From the NCBI GenBank assembly GCA_014804755.1, contig JAAUZE010000027.1, positions 1 to 64,000 of the forward strand: 64,000 nucleotides of DNA. Reading direction: 5' to 3'. The notes under the pieces are model-generated. The model was given only the letters and a program-made list of their open reading frames with translations. It searched no databases and had not been told where the DNA came from. The stretch's first letter is position 1; each line of letters opens with the position of its first letter. Shown here piece after piece: positions 53,060-61,804 of the stretch. Source of the stretch: Lachnospiraceae bacterium. GTDB taxonomy: Bacteria; Bacillota; Clostridia; Lachnospirales; Lachnospiraceae. A program made the translations under genes and the position numbers.

Positions 53060-55447
53060 TTAATGAAACGTTGCGATCGTAACGCCAGAGTCGCCCTCGC
53101 CGAATTCGCCGAGGCGGTAGGAGTCGATATATTTCAGCCGCTTCAGGTGCTGGTGAATGGCGTTCCTGAGCGCGCCCGTGCCTTTGCCGTGAACGATACG
53201 CACACTCGGCACATGAGAGAGGTAAGCGTCGTCCAGATATTTATCCAGCTCGGCGATCGCCTCGTCCACCGTTTTGCCGAGCAGATTGATTTCAGTCGAG
53301 ATGTGCATGGATTTGCTCATCTTCATGCTGCTTCCCGTGCTTGTTTTTTTGGAGGGAGCAAGGCGTGTCGCATCGTCTGAGTCCTGCAAAAGAACAAGGT
53401 CTTTGATATTTGTTTTCGTGCGCATGATACCGCACATGACAAAGAGATTTCCGGAGGCGTCGGGCAAGGTGTTGACGGTGCCTTTTAAGCCCATGGACAC
53501 GATCTTGACGCTGTCACCCGGCTTTAAGTCCGCTGCCCGGACTTTGGCGTGATGCTCCGGTTTTGCGGAAGGAATGGAAAGCTTTGAATTTTTTTCACTG
53601 ATCCTGCTGTTTAAGCTTTGGCGGGAGTTTTCCAGTTCCCGCATGTCTGCGGAGGACGCGTTCAGACGCTGGAATTTGCGGATGGCCTCGTCGGCGATCG
53701 CTTTTGCCTCCATCAGGATCTCCCGTGCTTCCTCGTTTGCCTCGCGCAGGATTTTATCGCGGGAGGTGTCAAGCTTATCCTGTTTTGCCTTTAACTGGTC
53801 TTTTACGGACTGCGTTTCCCGCTTGTACTTATCGATTTCAAGCTGCTCGCGCTCCATTTCAAGGCGGCGCTTTTCCAAATTGGCGATCACGTCCTCAAAG
53901 CTTTCGGCTTCCTTGCTGATGTGGGTCTTGGCGGATTCGATAATGTCATCCGGCAGACCGAGGCGCTTGGAGATGGCGAAGGCGTTGCTTTTTCCGGGAA
54001 TGCCGATCAGGAGCTTATAGGTCGGGCGCAGCGATTTCACGTCAAACTCGCAGCAGGCGTTTTCCACATAGTCCGTTGAGAGCGCAAATATTTTCAATTC
54101 GCTGTAATGTGTGGTAGCCATGGAACGAATTCCGCGGTCATGCAGGTAGGTGAGGATGGCAATGGCAAGCGCCGCCCCCTCAGTCGGGTCGGTACCTGCG
54201 CCAAGCTCATCAAACAGGCAGAGCGAATCCGCGTCCGCGTGCTTTAGGATCGTTACGATATTGGTCATATGAGCGGAGAAGGTGGAAAGACTCTGCTCTA
54301 TGCTTTGTTCGTCACCGATGTCCGCGAAGACCTCTTTGAAAATACCGAGCCGGGAACGATCGGCGGCAGGAATATGCAGTCCCGCCTGTCCCATTAGGGT
54401 CAGGAGTCCGACCGTTTTCAGGGAGACTGTTTTGCCGCCCGTATTCGGTCCCGTGACGATCAAAAGATCAAAGTCCTCTCCGAGCCGGACGTCGATCGGG
54501 ACGACCTTTTTGCGGTCGAGCAGAGGATGGCGCCCTTTGCGGATGTCAATGATGCGTTCGTCGTTAAAGACCGGCATGGTGGCGTTCATATCCATGGCGA
54601 GTGACGCCTTGGCAAAAATAAAGTCTAATTTGGTCAGAAGCTTCGCGTTATTGGCAATCTCTGCCGTATGCTCCGCCGCGCGCTCGGAGAGCGCTCTTAA
54701 AATGGCGGCGATCTCTTCCTGCTCCTCAATCTCTAACTGGCGGATCTTATTATTATATTCGACAATAGCGGCGGGCTCGATAAATAACGTGGAACCGGTC
54801 GAGGACTGATCGTGAACGATGCCGGCAACCTGTCCTCTGTATTCCGATTTGACCGGAATGCAGTAGCGGTTATCGCGCATGGTGACAACGGCGTCCTGCA
54901 AATAGGGGCGCAGCGAAGTGTTGACATAGCCCGCTAATTTGTCGTGAATTTTGTCGTTAATTGAGAGAATGCTTCTTCGGATGGAAGAAAGCTTCGCGGA
55001 AGCGTCGTCTGCGATCTCCTCCGCGGATATGATGCAGCGGCGGATCTCACGGTTTAAGTCGGGCAGCAGGACGAGCTGTTCAAAATACGGAGTCAGGCAG
55101 TCCGGCTCGCTGTCCTTTGCGTCGGGATTTCCGTAAGCATATACGCGCTGTGAGCATTCTAATATATCGGCAACACGGATCAGATCAGCTGCGGAGAGTG
55201 CGCTTTCAATTTCGAGCGCGCGGCAGACCGGACGGATTTCCGTACAGCCCGCAAACGAGATGCGATCCTGGCGGAATAGCCTTGTCAGCGCGGCGGCTGT
55301 GTCCTCCTGCGTTTTCGTGATCTCGGAAAGATCGGCGCTCGGATGGAGCTTTTTGCAGAGTGCCTTGGCGGGCGCACTGTCGGCCTTTGCCTCGAGCATG
55401 TCAATAATCTTATGAAATTCCAATATTTGATATACTTTTTCGTTCAT
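53060..55447 (-). CDS. mutS2: endonuclease MutS2
   Basis: A 795-residue MutS2 protein, implicated in suppressing recombination and in rescuing collided ribosomes. The ATPase domain has Walker A GPNTGGKTVSLKTVG, then FSAHMTNIVTILKHAD and LCLFDELGAGTDPTEGAALA. A long coiled-coil segment (about 510-625) follows. The C-terminal Smr nuclease domain starts INLLGKTVDEAIAEL and includes VRIVHGKGTGALRNAIHQHL. The mismatch-recognition domain of MutS1 is absent, as expected. The ATG at 55447 has AGAGGA upstream. Confidence 0.95.
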   Translation of the reverse strand: MNEKVYQILEFHKIIDMLEAKADSAPAKALCKKLHPSADLSEITKTQEDTAAALTRLFRQDRISFAGCTEIRPVCRALEIESALSAADLIRVADILECSQRVYAYGNPDAKDSEPDCLTPYFEQLVLLPDLNREIRRCIISAEEIADDASAKLSSIRRSILSINDKIHDKLAGYVNTSLRPYLQDAVVTMRDNRYCIPVKSEYRGQVAGIVHDQSSTGSTLFIEPAAIVEYNNKIRQLEIEEQEEIAAILRALSERAAEHTAEIANNAKLLTKLDFIFAKASLAMDMNATMPVFNDERIIDIRKGRHPLLDRKKVVPIDVRLGEDFDLLIVTGPNTGGKTVSLKTVGLLTLMGQAGLHIPAADRSRLGIFKEVFADIGDEQSIEQSLSTFSAHMTNIVTILKHADADSLCLFDELGAGTDPTEGAALAIAILTYLHDRGIRSMATTHYSELKIFALSTDYVENACCEFDVKSLRPTYKLLIGIPGKSNAFAISKRLGLPDDIIESAKTHISKEAESFEDVIANLEKRRLEMEREQLEIDKYKRETQSVKDQLKAKQDKLDTSRDKILREANEEAREILMEAKAIADEAIRKFQRLNASSADMRELENSRQSLNSRISEKNSKLSIPSAKPEHHAKVRAADLKPGDSVKIVSMGLKGTVNTLPDASGNLFVMCGIMRTKTNIKDLVLLQDSDDATRLAPSKKTSTGSSMKMSKSMHISTEINLLGKTVDEAIAELDKYLDDAYLSHVPSVRIVHGKGTGALRNAIHQHLKRLKYIDSYRLGEFGEGDSGVTIATFH

Positions 55448-55517
55448 ATGAATCCTCTATGATGTCAGCGAAATGCAGGTTTGTGTACAAGTGAAAATCA
55501 TTCATGCCTTATATACG

Positions 55518-55585
55518 GAGAATGCAAGGCGAATTTATTCGAAGGCGAATTTATTCGAAGGCGAATTTATTCGCCTTGCATTCTC
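55518..55585. repeat. palindrome enclosing three 16-bp direct repeats
   Basis: The arms GAGAATGCAAGGCGAAT (55518-55534) and its exact reverse complement (55569-55585) form a 17-bp stem. Across the left arm and loop the 16-mer AAGGCGAATTTATTCG occurs three times in tandem (55526, 55542, 55558). It could expand by slippage. Confidence 0.88.
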
Positions 55586-55586
55586 T

Positions 55587-55650
55587 AGTGTGAAGCTTTA
55601 GATTTTCTTAGGCGGCGTTTTTTAGACGCCTTAGAAAATATCTTCACACT
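55587..55650. repeat. long imperfect hairpin
   Basis: AGTGTGAAG pairs with CTTCACACT at the base. ATTTTCTTAGGCG and CGCCTTAGAAAAT pair with one mismatch above it. It directly follows the 55518-55585 element. A T6 run is in the loop rather than at the end, so it is not a usual terminator. Confidence 0.8.
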
Positions 55651-55672
55651 ATCATAGCATAAACTGTGCTTC

Positions 55673-55701
55673 TTTACAAGAAATCGGCAATCGGATATAC
55701 T
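55673..55701 (+). promoter_or_regulatory. sigma-A promoter of the HtrA-like gene
   Basis: TTTACA (55673-55678) and TATACT (55696-55701) have a 17-bp spacer, 104 bp before the ATG. Confidence 0.7.
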
Positions 55702-55805
55702 TATATAAGTATTAAGAAGAAAAAACGGAACGATGCGTAATATACAAGTCGGCGCCGATACGGAACATGAAAATGGCGTGGGTGCCGCGGTAAGCGGGGT
55801 GCGGG

Positions 55806-57149
55806 ATGCAGGAGAAGGACAAAAAAACAAACGAGGTCCGGGAGCAGGAGGAAGACTCCTTTGAATTTGTAAAAGAAAAAATCAAGGAACGCCCGATCAA
55901 TAAAAGAAAGCTGCTGCGACGTACGATCATTACCGCGGTTATGGCGCTGGTATTCGGTCTGATCGCATGCATTACTTTTTTTGCGCTCGAGCCGATCATT
56001 TCAAACTGGCTTTATCCTGAGAAAGAGCCGGAGGTCGTCACGTTCCCGGCGGAGCAGGAGGAGACGATGCCGGAGGACATGGCGCAGACCGATAATGATC
56101 TGCCGGGGGCAGAGCAGGAGGAGCAGACGCCGGTCCCACCGCAGAAGGTCACGGTCTATGAGAAGGTAGAGCTAACGACGCAGGACTATGTGAAGCTCTA
56201 CGCCGAGCTTAATGCCATTGCGGAGAACATGCAGGAGAGCATGGTGGTCGTCAGCGGCGTGACTGCGGATACGGACTGGTTTAACGAGGTGTACGAAAAT
56301 GAGGCGCGAAGCTCGGGACTGATCGTTGCGGACAATGGGATAGAGCGTTTGATCTTAGCAACGGAAAGCAAGATCCATGATTATCAGCAGATCATGATCA
56401 CCTTTCACGACGGAAGCATGGCGGAGGCGGTAAAAAAGCAGACGGATCCCAATACGGGGTTTTGTATTTTGGCGGTCAAGCTGGCAAATATGTCGGCCGA
56501 AACACGTGAGAGCGCGATACCGGCAACGCTTGGCTCGTCGAACTCTCTGACGCTTCTGGGGTCGCCGGTCATCGCAGTCGGTTCTCCGACGGGCAGCACA
56601 GGTTCTGTCTGCTATGGGATGATCACGTCAAATTCGTCGAATGTGAATCTGGTGGATGCCAATTACCGTCTGCTCACAACGGATATTTACGGGAATGCCG
56701 GGGCGACGGGCGTGCTGATCAATCTTTCGGGGCAGGTGGTCGGGATTATTGACAATACCTATAATGCCCGCGATATGCAAAATCAGATCTCTGCGATCGG
56801 GATCACGGAATTAAAGCAGACGATCGAGGCAATGTCAAATGAAACGGTGCGGGCAAGCATCGGAATCCACGGCGTGGATGTTACGTCGGCGCTCAGTGAA
56901 GCGCTGCAGATGCCGAGGGGGGTCTGCGTCCAGAGCTTTGAGATGGGTTCGCCCGCAATGATCTGCGGCATTCAGGGAAATGATATTATCACGGGAATCG
57001 GCGTGAGCGTGATCAATAGCATGAGCGATCTGACAAGAGCGCTTGCTCAATATGCGCCGGGAGACATTGTTACGGTGACCTTGCAGCGAAAGGCGCAGGA
57101 GGAATACCGCACGATGGAGGTAGAGGTCACGCTTGGCACGTTGAAGTGA
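55806..57149 (+). CDS. HtrA-like membrane protein lacking the catalytic triad (pseudoprotease)
   Basis: 447 residues. A cytoplasmic N-terminus and one TM (about 38-60) are followed by an acidic Pro/Glu/Gln linker, a trypsin-like HtrA domain (about 120-330) and a C-terminal PDZ domain (about 345-445: GVCVQSFEMGSPAMICGIQG, NDIITGIG). Architecture and length match HtrA/DegP-type quality-control proteases. However, the serine motif GNSGG reads YGNAGATGVL with Ala for Ser, the TNxHV region reads LATESKIHDY, and the Asp of the DLAVLK region is replaced (TGFCILAVKL). Loss of all three points to a non-catalytic binding or sensing role. The ATG at 55806 is the first start after an in-frame stop; its ribosome binding site is weak. 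Confidence 0.82.
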   Translation: MQEKDKKTNEVREQEEDSFEFVKEKIKERPINKRKLLRRTIITAVMALVFGLIACITFFALEPIISNWLYPEKEPEVVTFPAEQEETMPEDMAQTDNDLPGAEQEEQTPVPPQKVTVYEKVELTTQDYVKLYAELNAIAENMQESMVVVSGVTADTDWFNEVYENEARSSGLIVADNGIERLILATESKIHDYQQIMITFHDGSMAEAVKKQTDPNTGFCILAVKLANMSAETRESAIPATLGSSNSLTLLGSPVIAVGSPTGSTGSVCYGMITSNSSNVNLVDANYRLLTTDIYGNAGATGVLINLSGQVVGIIDNTYNARDMQNQISAIGITELKQTIEAMSNETVRASIGIHGVDVTSALSEALQMPRGVCVQSFEMGSPAMICGIQGNDIITGIGVSVINSMSDLTRALAQYAPGDIVTVTLQRKAQEEYRTMEVEVTLGTLK

Positions 57150-57260
57150 GATATAAATAACATATGTGTAGAAATGCTCTCATCAGCATTGTATTTCTGT
57201 TGAAAGCAGATGATAATGGTGTAGAAGGGTAAATATTTGTGCAAATGGCGGAGGTGTTTT

Positions 57261-57707
57261 GTGACAATCAGAAAAGCAAAAAGTACAGATGCAGACGATT
57301 TGAAAGTACTATATTTTGATTATTTGACTCATTTTCCGCCAAAAGAAGAACAAGATATGCAGTTATGGCGAAATCTGCTTGATCAGTTCGAGGAAGATGA
57401 AAATATGCATTTGTTAGTTGTAGAAGAAGATGGAAAAATCGTTTCGTCTGTGCAAATGGCAATCATTGAAAGTTTAACACATAATGTCAGACCGTTTGCA
57501 GTAGTCGAAAATGTAGTGACGCATATAGAATACAGAAATAAAGGTTATGCATCAGCATTATTAGCCAAAGCTTCAGAAATAGCAAAAGAGCGTAGGTGTT
57601 ATAAAGTGTTCCTTGAAACCGGATCAAACAAGGAAAGCACACTAAATTTTTACAGAAATAATGGTTTTGCAATAGACGAGAAACATTCTTGTCTAAAAAG
57701 ATTATAA
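57261..57707 (+). CDS. GNAT family N-acetyltransferase
   Basis: 148 residues. It reads TIRKAKSTDADDLKVLYFDY, LLVVEEDGKIVSSVQM, the acetyl-CoA-binding region VTHIEYRNKGYASALLAKAS and LETGSNKESTLNFYRNNGF, the complete GNAT fold. The substrate is unknown; such proteins acetylate small amines or protein N-termini. It starts with GTG 57261, with GGAGG seven bases upstream. The gene is clearly more AT-rich than its neighbours, hinting at acquisition. Confidence 0.88.
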   Translation: MTIRKAKSTDADDLKVLYFDYLTHFPPKEEQDMQLWRNLLDQFEEDENMHLLVVEEDGKIVSSVQMAIIESLTHNVRPFAVVENVVTHIEYRNKGYASALLAKASEIAKERRCYKVFLETGSNKESTLNFYRNNGFAIDEKHSCLKRL

Positions 57708-57733
57708 CGTAGAAGAAAGGAAATCAATCAAAC

Positions 57734-58681
57734 ATGAAGTATTTAGCGGATTATAAGGACGGGGACAGGGTGCTCGATATTTATCTTTGCAAGCACAAAA
57801 CTTCTGCGGTGACAAAGACGGGAAAGCCGTATGATACGGTGATCTTACAGGATAAATCGGGAACGCTTGAGGGAAAGATCTGGGAGCCGAACAGCGCGGG
57901 GATCGCAGAGTTTGATTCCCTGGATTACATAGAGGTTTACGGCGATGTGACGAGCTTTAACGGGGCGCGTCAGATCAGCGTGAAGCGGGTGCGCCGCTGC
58001 GAGGAAGGCGAATACGATCCGGCGGATTATCTTCCGGTGAGCAAAAAAAATAATGATGAGATGTACCGGCAGCTTTTGGATTTGATAGAGAGTATGGGGC
58101 ATGCGCCGTTCAAAGCGCTGCTGCGTAGCTTTTTTGTGGAAGATAAAGCGTTTGTTCAGGCATTCCGGCGTTCCTCCGCGGCAAAGACCGTGCATCACGG
58201 TTTTGTCGGCGGGCTGTTGGAGCATACGTTGAGCGTGACGAAGCTTTGCGATTATTTTTGCACGGCGTATCCGATCTTAAATCGCGATCTTTTGCTCTCG
58301 GCGGCGATGCTGCATGACATCGGGAAGACGAGGGAAATTTCTCTTTTTCCCGAAAATGACTATACGGATGAGGGACAGCTCCTGGGGCATATTGTCATGG
58401 GGGCAGAAATGATCGGTGAGAAGGCGCGGCAGATCAAGGATTTTCCGCAGACGATGCTCGCGCAGCTTACGCATTGTATTTTGGCGCATCACGGGGAATA
58501 TGAATTCGGTTCGCCGAAAAAGCCCGCGCTCATTGAAGCGGTCGCGCTTAATTTTGCGGACAATACGGATGCGAAGCTGGAGACGTTTACGGAGCTTTTG
58601 GAGGGAACGGACAAAAGCGGCTGGCTCGGATATAACAGGCTGCTGGATTCCAATGTCAGAAAAACGAGAGTGGACGGGTAA
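57734..58681 (+). CDS. yhaM: 3'-5' exoribonuclease YhaM
   Basis: A 315-residue protein. The N-terminal OB fold (about 1-95; LQDKSGTLEGKIWEP) and the HD domain (about 150-300) are the plan of YhaM/Cbf1. The metal-binding residues are visible: His in HHGFVGGLLEHTLSV, HD in AAMLHDIGKTREI, and His in LTHCILAHHGEYEFGSP. It trims RNA, and also DNA, from the 3' end. AAAGGAAA precedes the ATG at 57734. rlmD follows about 110 bp downstream. Confidence 0.93.
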   Translation: MKYLADYKDGDRVLDIYLCKHKTSAVTKTGKPYDTVILQDKSGTLEGKIWEPNSAGIAEFDSLDYIEVYGDVTSFNGARQISVKRVRRCEEGEYDPADYLPVSKKNNDEMYRQLLDLIESMGHAPFKALLRSFFVEDKAFVQAFRRSSAAKTVHHGFVGGLLEHTLSVTKLCDYFCTAYPILNRDLLLSAAMLHDIGKTREISLFPENDYTDEGQLLGHIVMGAEMIGEKARQIKDFPQTMLAQLTHCILAHHGEYEFGSPKKPALIEAVALNFADNTDAKLETFTELLEGTDKSGWLGYNRLLDSNVRKTRVDG

Positions 58682-58795
58682 ATGTATGGCGGTCACGATG
58701 GTTAGCATATATCTGTGCACAATCATGAGAGGTGTTAAGGAAATACGGATTTAATCTATGTTTCCTTGGAATAATTGCGGAAAGAGGAAACGGCC

Positions 58796-60286
58796 TTGTA
58801 TCAGAAAAATGAATTGCTTACGGTTACGATCACCGATATAGGAAGCGACGGCGAGGGCATCGGGAAAAGCGACGGCTATACGCTTTTTGTGAAGGATGCC
58901 GTTGTGGGGGATGTCGTCAGGGCGCGTATTACGAAGCCCAAAAAGAATTATGCTTATGCAAGAGTGGAGGAGATCATCACATCTTCTCCTTTTCGCGTTG
59001 CGCCGCCGTGTTCGGTCTACCGTCAGTGCGGCGGCTGTCAGCTTCAGCCGCTTGCGTATGAACAGCAGCTTCAATATAAAGAGCGGAAGGTGCGTGGCAA
59101 CCTGCAGCGTATCGGAGGATTTGACGAGGCGCTGCTTGACCGGGTGACGGCGCCGATCGTCGGGATGGACGAGCCATATCGGTACCGTAATAAAGCGCAG
59201 TATCCGTTTGGCGTAACGCGTGAGGGGAATCCGGTGACCGGATTTTATGCGGGGCGGACGCATACGATCATTTCCGGAACGGACTGCCTGCTCGGCATTC
59301 CGGAAAATCGGGAGGTCTTGGAAGCGGTGCTTGCTTATATGAATGAAAATCACGTGAAGGCCTATGATGAGACGAACGGAAACGGATTGATCCGTCATGT
59401 GCTTATTCGCAAGGGATTTTCGTCAGAGCAGATCATGGTGTGTGCCGTCATAAATGGAAAAGAGCTTCCTCATGCGGAGCGGCTGGTGGAAAAGCTGAAA
59501 GCAATCAAAAATATGACAAGCGTGTCGTACTGTATCAATATGGATAACACGAATGTCATCATGGGAACGGAAGTCGTGTCATTATGGGGCGAGCCTGCGA
59601 TTACGGACAGCATTCGCATTTATAAGGAAAATTTATGTGAGTTCGATGGGCGTGAGGTGACATTCTGCATTTCACTGTTGTCTTTTTATCAGGTCAATCC
59701 GAGGCAGACCGAAAAGCTGTATAGTCTGGCGCTTGCATACGCGGGACTGACGGGAAAAGAAACCGTGTGGGATTTGTATTGCGGCATCGGGACGATTTCA
59801 CTGTTTCTTGCGGGGGATGCAAAGCAGGTGTACGGTGTGGAGGTTGTTCCGCAGGCAATCGAGGATGCGCGGGAGAACGCAAGGAGAAACGGGATTCAAA
59901 ACGCGGAGTTTTTTGTCGGAAAAGCGGAGGAGGTGCTGCCGCGGTTTTATAAGGGAAGTGCCGCCGGAAATGTGGGGGAGCACTATGGCATGCGCCACCC
60001 AGATGTGATCGTGGTCGATCCGCCACGGAAGGGCTGCGATGCGGCATGTCTTGAAACGATGCTTGCGATGGCACCGAAGCGTATCGTATATGTGAGCTGT
60101 GATTCCGCAACGCTCGCAAGAGATTTGCGGATTCTGGCCGATGGCGGGTATGAGCTTAAGCGGGTGCGGGCTGTGGATATGTTTCCACAGACGGTGCATG
60201 TGGAGACGGTTGTACTACTTTCCCACAAAACGCCGGATAGTACAGTTGATATAACGGTGGAATTTGGAGAAGGAGAAGAAGGGTAA
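58796..60286 (+). CDS. rlmD: 23S rRNA (uracil-5-)-methyltransferase, RumA/RlmD family
   Basis: About 496 residues. An N-terminal TRAM domain (VTITDIGSDGEGIGKSDGYT) is followed by a [4Fe-4S] cluster motif (CSVYRQCGGC with a preceding or following Cys). A central domain and a C-terminal SAM-dependent methyltransferase come next: VWDLYCGIGTISLFLA, VVDPPRKGCD, and the catalytic Cys in YVSCDSATLARDL. It methylates U in 23S rRNA; the exact position cannot be told from sequence (RlmCD in Firmicutes modifies two). TTG at 58796 is chosen because AGAGGA precedes it; a TTG at 58775 lacks a site. Confidence 0.93.
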   Translation: MYQKNELLTVTITDIGSDGEGIGKSDGYTLFVKDAVVGDVVRARITKPKKNYAYARVEEIITSSPFRVAPPCSVYRQCGGCQLQPLAYEQQLQYKERKVRGNLQRIGGFDEALLDRVTAPIVGMDEPYRYRNKAQYPFGVTREGNPVTGFYAGRTHTIISGTDCLLGIPENREVLEAVLAYMNENHVKAYDETNGNGLIRHVLIRKGFSSEQIMVCAVINGKELPHAERLVEKLKAIKNMTSVSYCINMDNTNVIMGTEVVSLWGEPAITDSIRIYKENLCEFDGREVTFCISLLSFYQVNPRQTEKLYSLALAYAGLTGKETVWDLYCGIGTISLFLAGDAKQVYGVEVVPQAIEDARENARRNGIQNAEFFVGKAEEVLPRFYKGSAAGNVGEHYGMRHPDVIVVDPPRKGCDAACLETMLAMAPKRIVYVSCDSATLARDLRILADGGYELKRVRAVDMFPQTVHVETVVLLSHKTPDSTVDITVEFGEGEEG

Positions 60287-60326
60287 AAATGTTTGTATAT
60301 TTTTCAGTGAAGGCATAAAAACAAGT

Positions 60327-60354
60327 TTGAAAGCAGGAGATAGTTGTGTATAAT
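60327..60354 (+). promoter_or_regulatory. sigma-A promoter of the antitoxin gene
   Basis: TTGAAA (60327-60332) and TATAAT (60349-60354) are separated by 16 bp, 27 bp before the antitoxin ATG. Confidence 0.7.
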
Positions 60355-60381
60355 ATAAGTACAGAGAAAGGTGGTGTTGGC

Positions 60382-60606
60382 ATGTTGGCAGCAGTAAAAG
60401 GAATTGTGCGGGGAAATACCGTTATTATTGAAGATGAAGATATGAGAGATTACGATGGAGCAGAAGTGGTTGTGACACTTTTGGACAATATAAGTAAAGA
60501 GAAGAAAAGAACAGGCGTTGATTTGAAACAATTTGTGATTCCGACAGAACGTGGGCAGAGAGCAGATGAATATGTAAGGGAGCTTAGAGATCATTCCTAC
60601 GGATAA
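60382..60606 (+). CDS. antitoxin of a VapBC/PIN-type toxin-antitoxin pair
   Basis: A 74-residue protein. The N-terminal beta-rich part (AAVKGIVRGNTVIIEDEDMR) is the AbrB/VapB-like strand arrangement that binds DNA. The C-terminal part (FVIPTERGQRADEYVRELRD) would wrap the toxin. The ATG at 60382 follows AAAGGTGG. It is followed by a truncated PIN-domain toxin, so the antitoxin may now be an orphan. Confidence 0.7.
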   Translation: MLAAVKGIVRGNTVIIEDEDMRDYDGAEVVVTLLDNISKEKKRTGVDLKQFVIPTERGQRADEYVRELRDHSYG

Positions 60607-60780
60607 AAGGATAGCGAAAAAGGGGCAAGAATAAGAGCAGAATATAAAGATTTTAAGGCAATGGACTCATTACAGATTGCGACAGCTATTGAAAGCGGAT
60701 GTGATGTGTTTTTTACAAATGATAAACAATTAAGGCTGGAAAAAGAATTGCCATGTATTACAATAGATAATCTAGAATAG
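60607..60780 (+). pseudogene. PIN-domain (VapC-like) toxin, C-terminal fragment
   Basis: The frame opens right after the antitoxin stop and reads EYKDFKAMDSLQIATAIESG, then CDVFFTNDKQLRLEKELPCI and TIDNLE. This is the C-terminal third of a PIN ribonuclease, with the conserved MDSLQIA and FFTND acidic positions. There is no start codon, and the N-terminal 75 or so residues with the first catalytic Asp are missing. Loss of toxicity is expected. Confidence 0.75.
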
Positions 60781-60808
60781 TAAGCGGAATCATAGGAAGT
60801 GTCTGACT

Positions 60809-60842
60809 GGTGTATGGAGTAAAGATCATACACCTTTTTATT
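60809..60842 (+). terminator. Rho-independent terminator after the toxin relic
   Basis: GGTGTATG and CATACACC form a perfect 8-bp stem with a 10-nt loop, followed by five T residues. Confidence 0.8.
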
Positions 60843-61739
60843 TAGGCATTTTTAATGTCTGGGAGATGGGATGAAAGGGGCATTGAGATGCAGGTAGGTT
60901 TCATGGCATGCAAGACTGGCTGGTATATGCGACATGGCTGCAGAATTGGAAAAAGGATTGAGGATACAAACCAAGAAAGGAAGTGTTGAATTAGAAGGTG
61001 TTACAATTAACAATATTTTAAAATAATAAAGACTTTAACGGATGATATGATAAAGGATGAGGAAAAGAAAAATTTAGCTTCCTAATTTAATCAAAATAAT
61101 TCGAATATATTCGGAAGGGGAATTAAAATCAAGACCGAAATTAATAAAATTTATGTTTTCGATATGTTGTGTAGGAGTGGATAGGGGTCAACTTTTTGTG
61201 CTTTTATATTATAATGTTAGAGTTGACAAGTATATGTATTAGCTTTGAATAGTTCGGTAGTGTTCGGGAAATTTGCTTGTAAATGCTTGAAAACATAGGG
61301 AATTCAAGGGATTAAGAGAAATTAGCTTAAAATGACTGCCGCCAGAATGAAGGAAAATATGTGATTTTGTGGTTTGTCCGATGGAGTGATGTAAATATTG
61401 TGATCTTATAGTTGTAATAGTGTTAGAAATGCCGTATTTTCAATGATTCTCCTGTTTTGGTGTAGCTGATAGGGTGAATTTGTAGCACACTAAAGACCCT
61501 AAAATTGGGGTATCGGTAATCGGTTCGTGTTTGCACTGGTCTTTATTGAAAAGTGTGGTTGATTACAACTATATATAGAGCTATATGAAGAAAAGCAACT
61601 ATATTTTGTGGCGGAAATGATGTGAGATGTTGAAAATGCTTATTTTCCCAGGGCTTTAGGGTGGTGGTGTGGTGAGCGATGAATTTTTATTTATATTGTT
61701 CGACATGATTTAGAAAAATTCAATAATATTTCTATTATA
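60843..61739. other. about 0.9 kb of AT-rich sequence without a gene
   Basis: All frames are broken by stops. A short open stretch near 60935-61024 (ELEKGLRIQTKKGSVELEGV then TINNILK, stop) looks like the tail of a lost protein. I see no tRNA, CRISPR array, transposase or clear inverted repeat. The composition matches the AbiH gene downstream, so it is probably decayed accessory DNA. Confidence 0.5.
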
Positions 61740-61768
61740 TTGAAAAAATGTATTTATCCGGTTACAAT
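61740..61768 (+). promoter_or_regulatory. sigma-A promoter of the AbiH gene
   Basis: TTGAAA (61740-61745) and TACAAT (61763-61768) have a 17-bp spacer and lie 37 bp upstream of the ATG. Confidence 0.75.
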
Positions 61769-61804
61769 ATTAAGTAAATACACTGAAGAAAAGAGGTTTC
61801 AAAA

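Larger units (their letters stand above)
55448..55805 (+). other. 358-bp divergent region between mutS2 and the HtrA-like gene
   Basis: No gene. It contains a hairpin with a triplicated 16-bp loop sequence (55518-55585), a second long hairpin (55587-55650) and a good promoter for the HtrA-like gene (55673-55701). Confidence 0.7.

Noticed and set aside
61000-61740. Possible CRISPR array or integron in the gene-poor AT-rich stretch
   Set aside because: No regularly spaced repeats and no cas or integrase genes could be seen.
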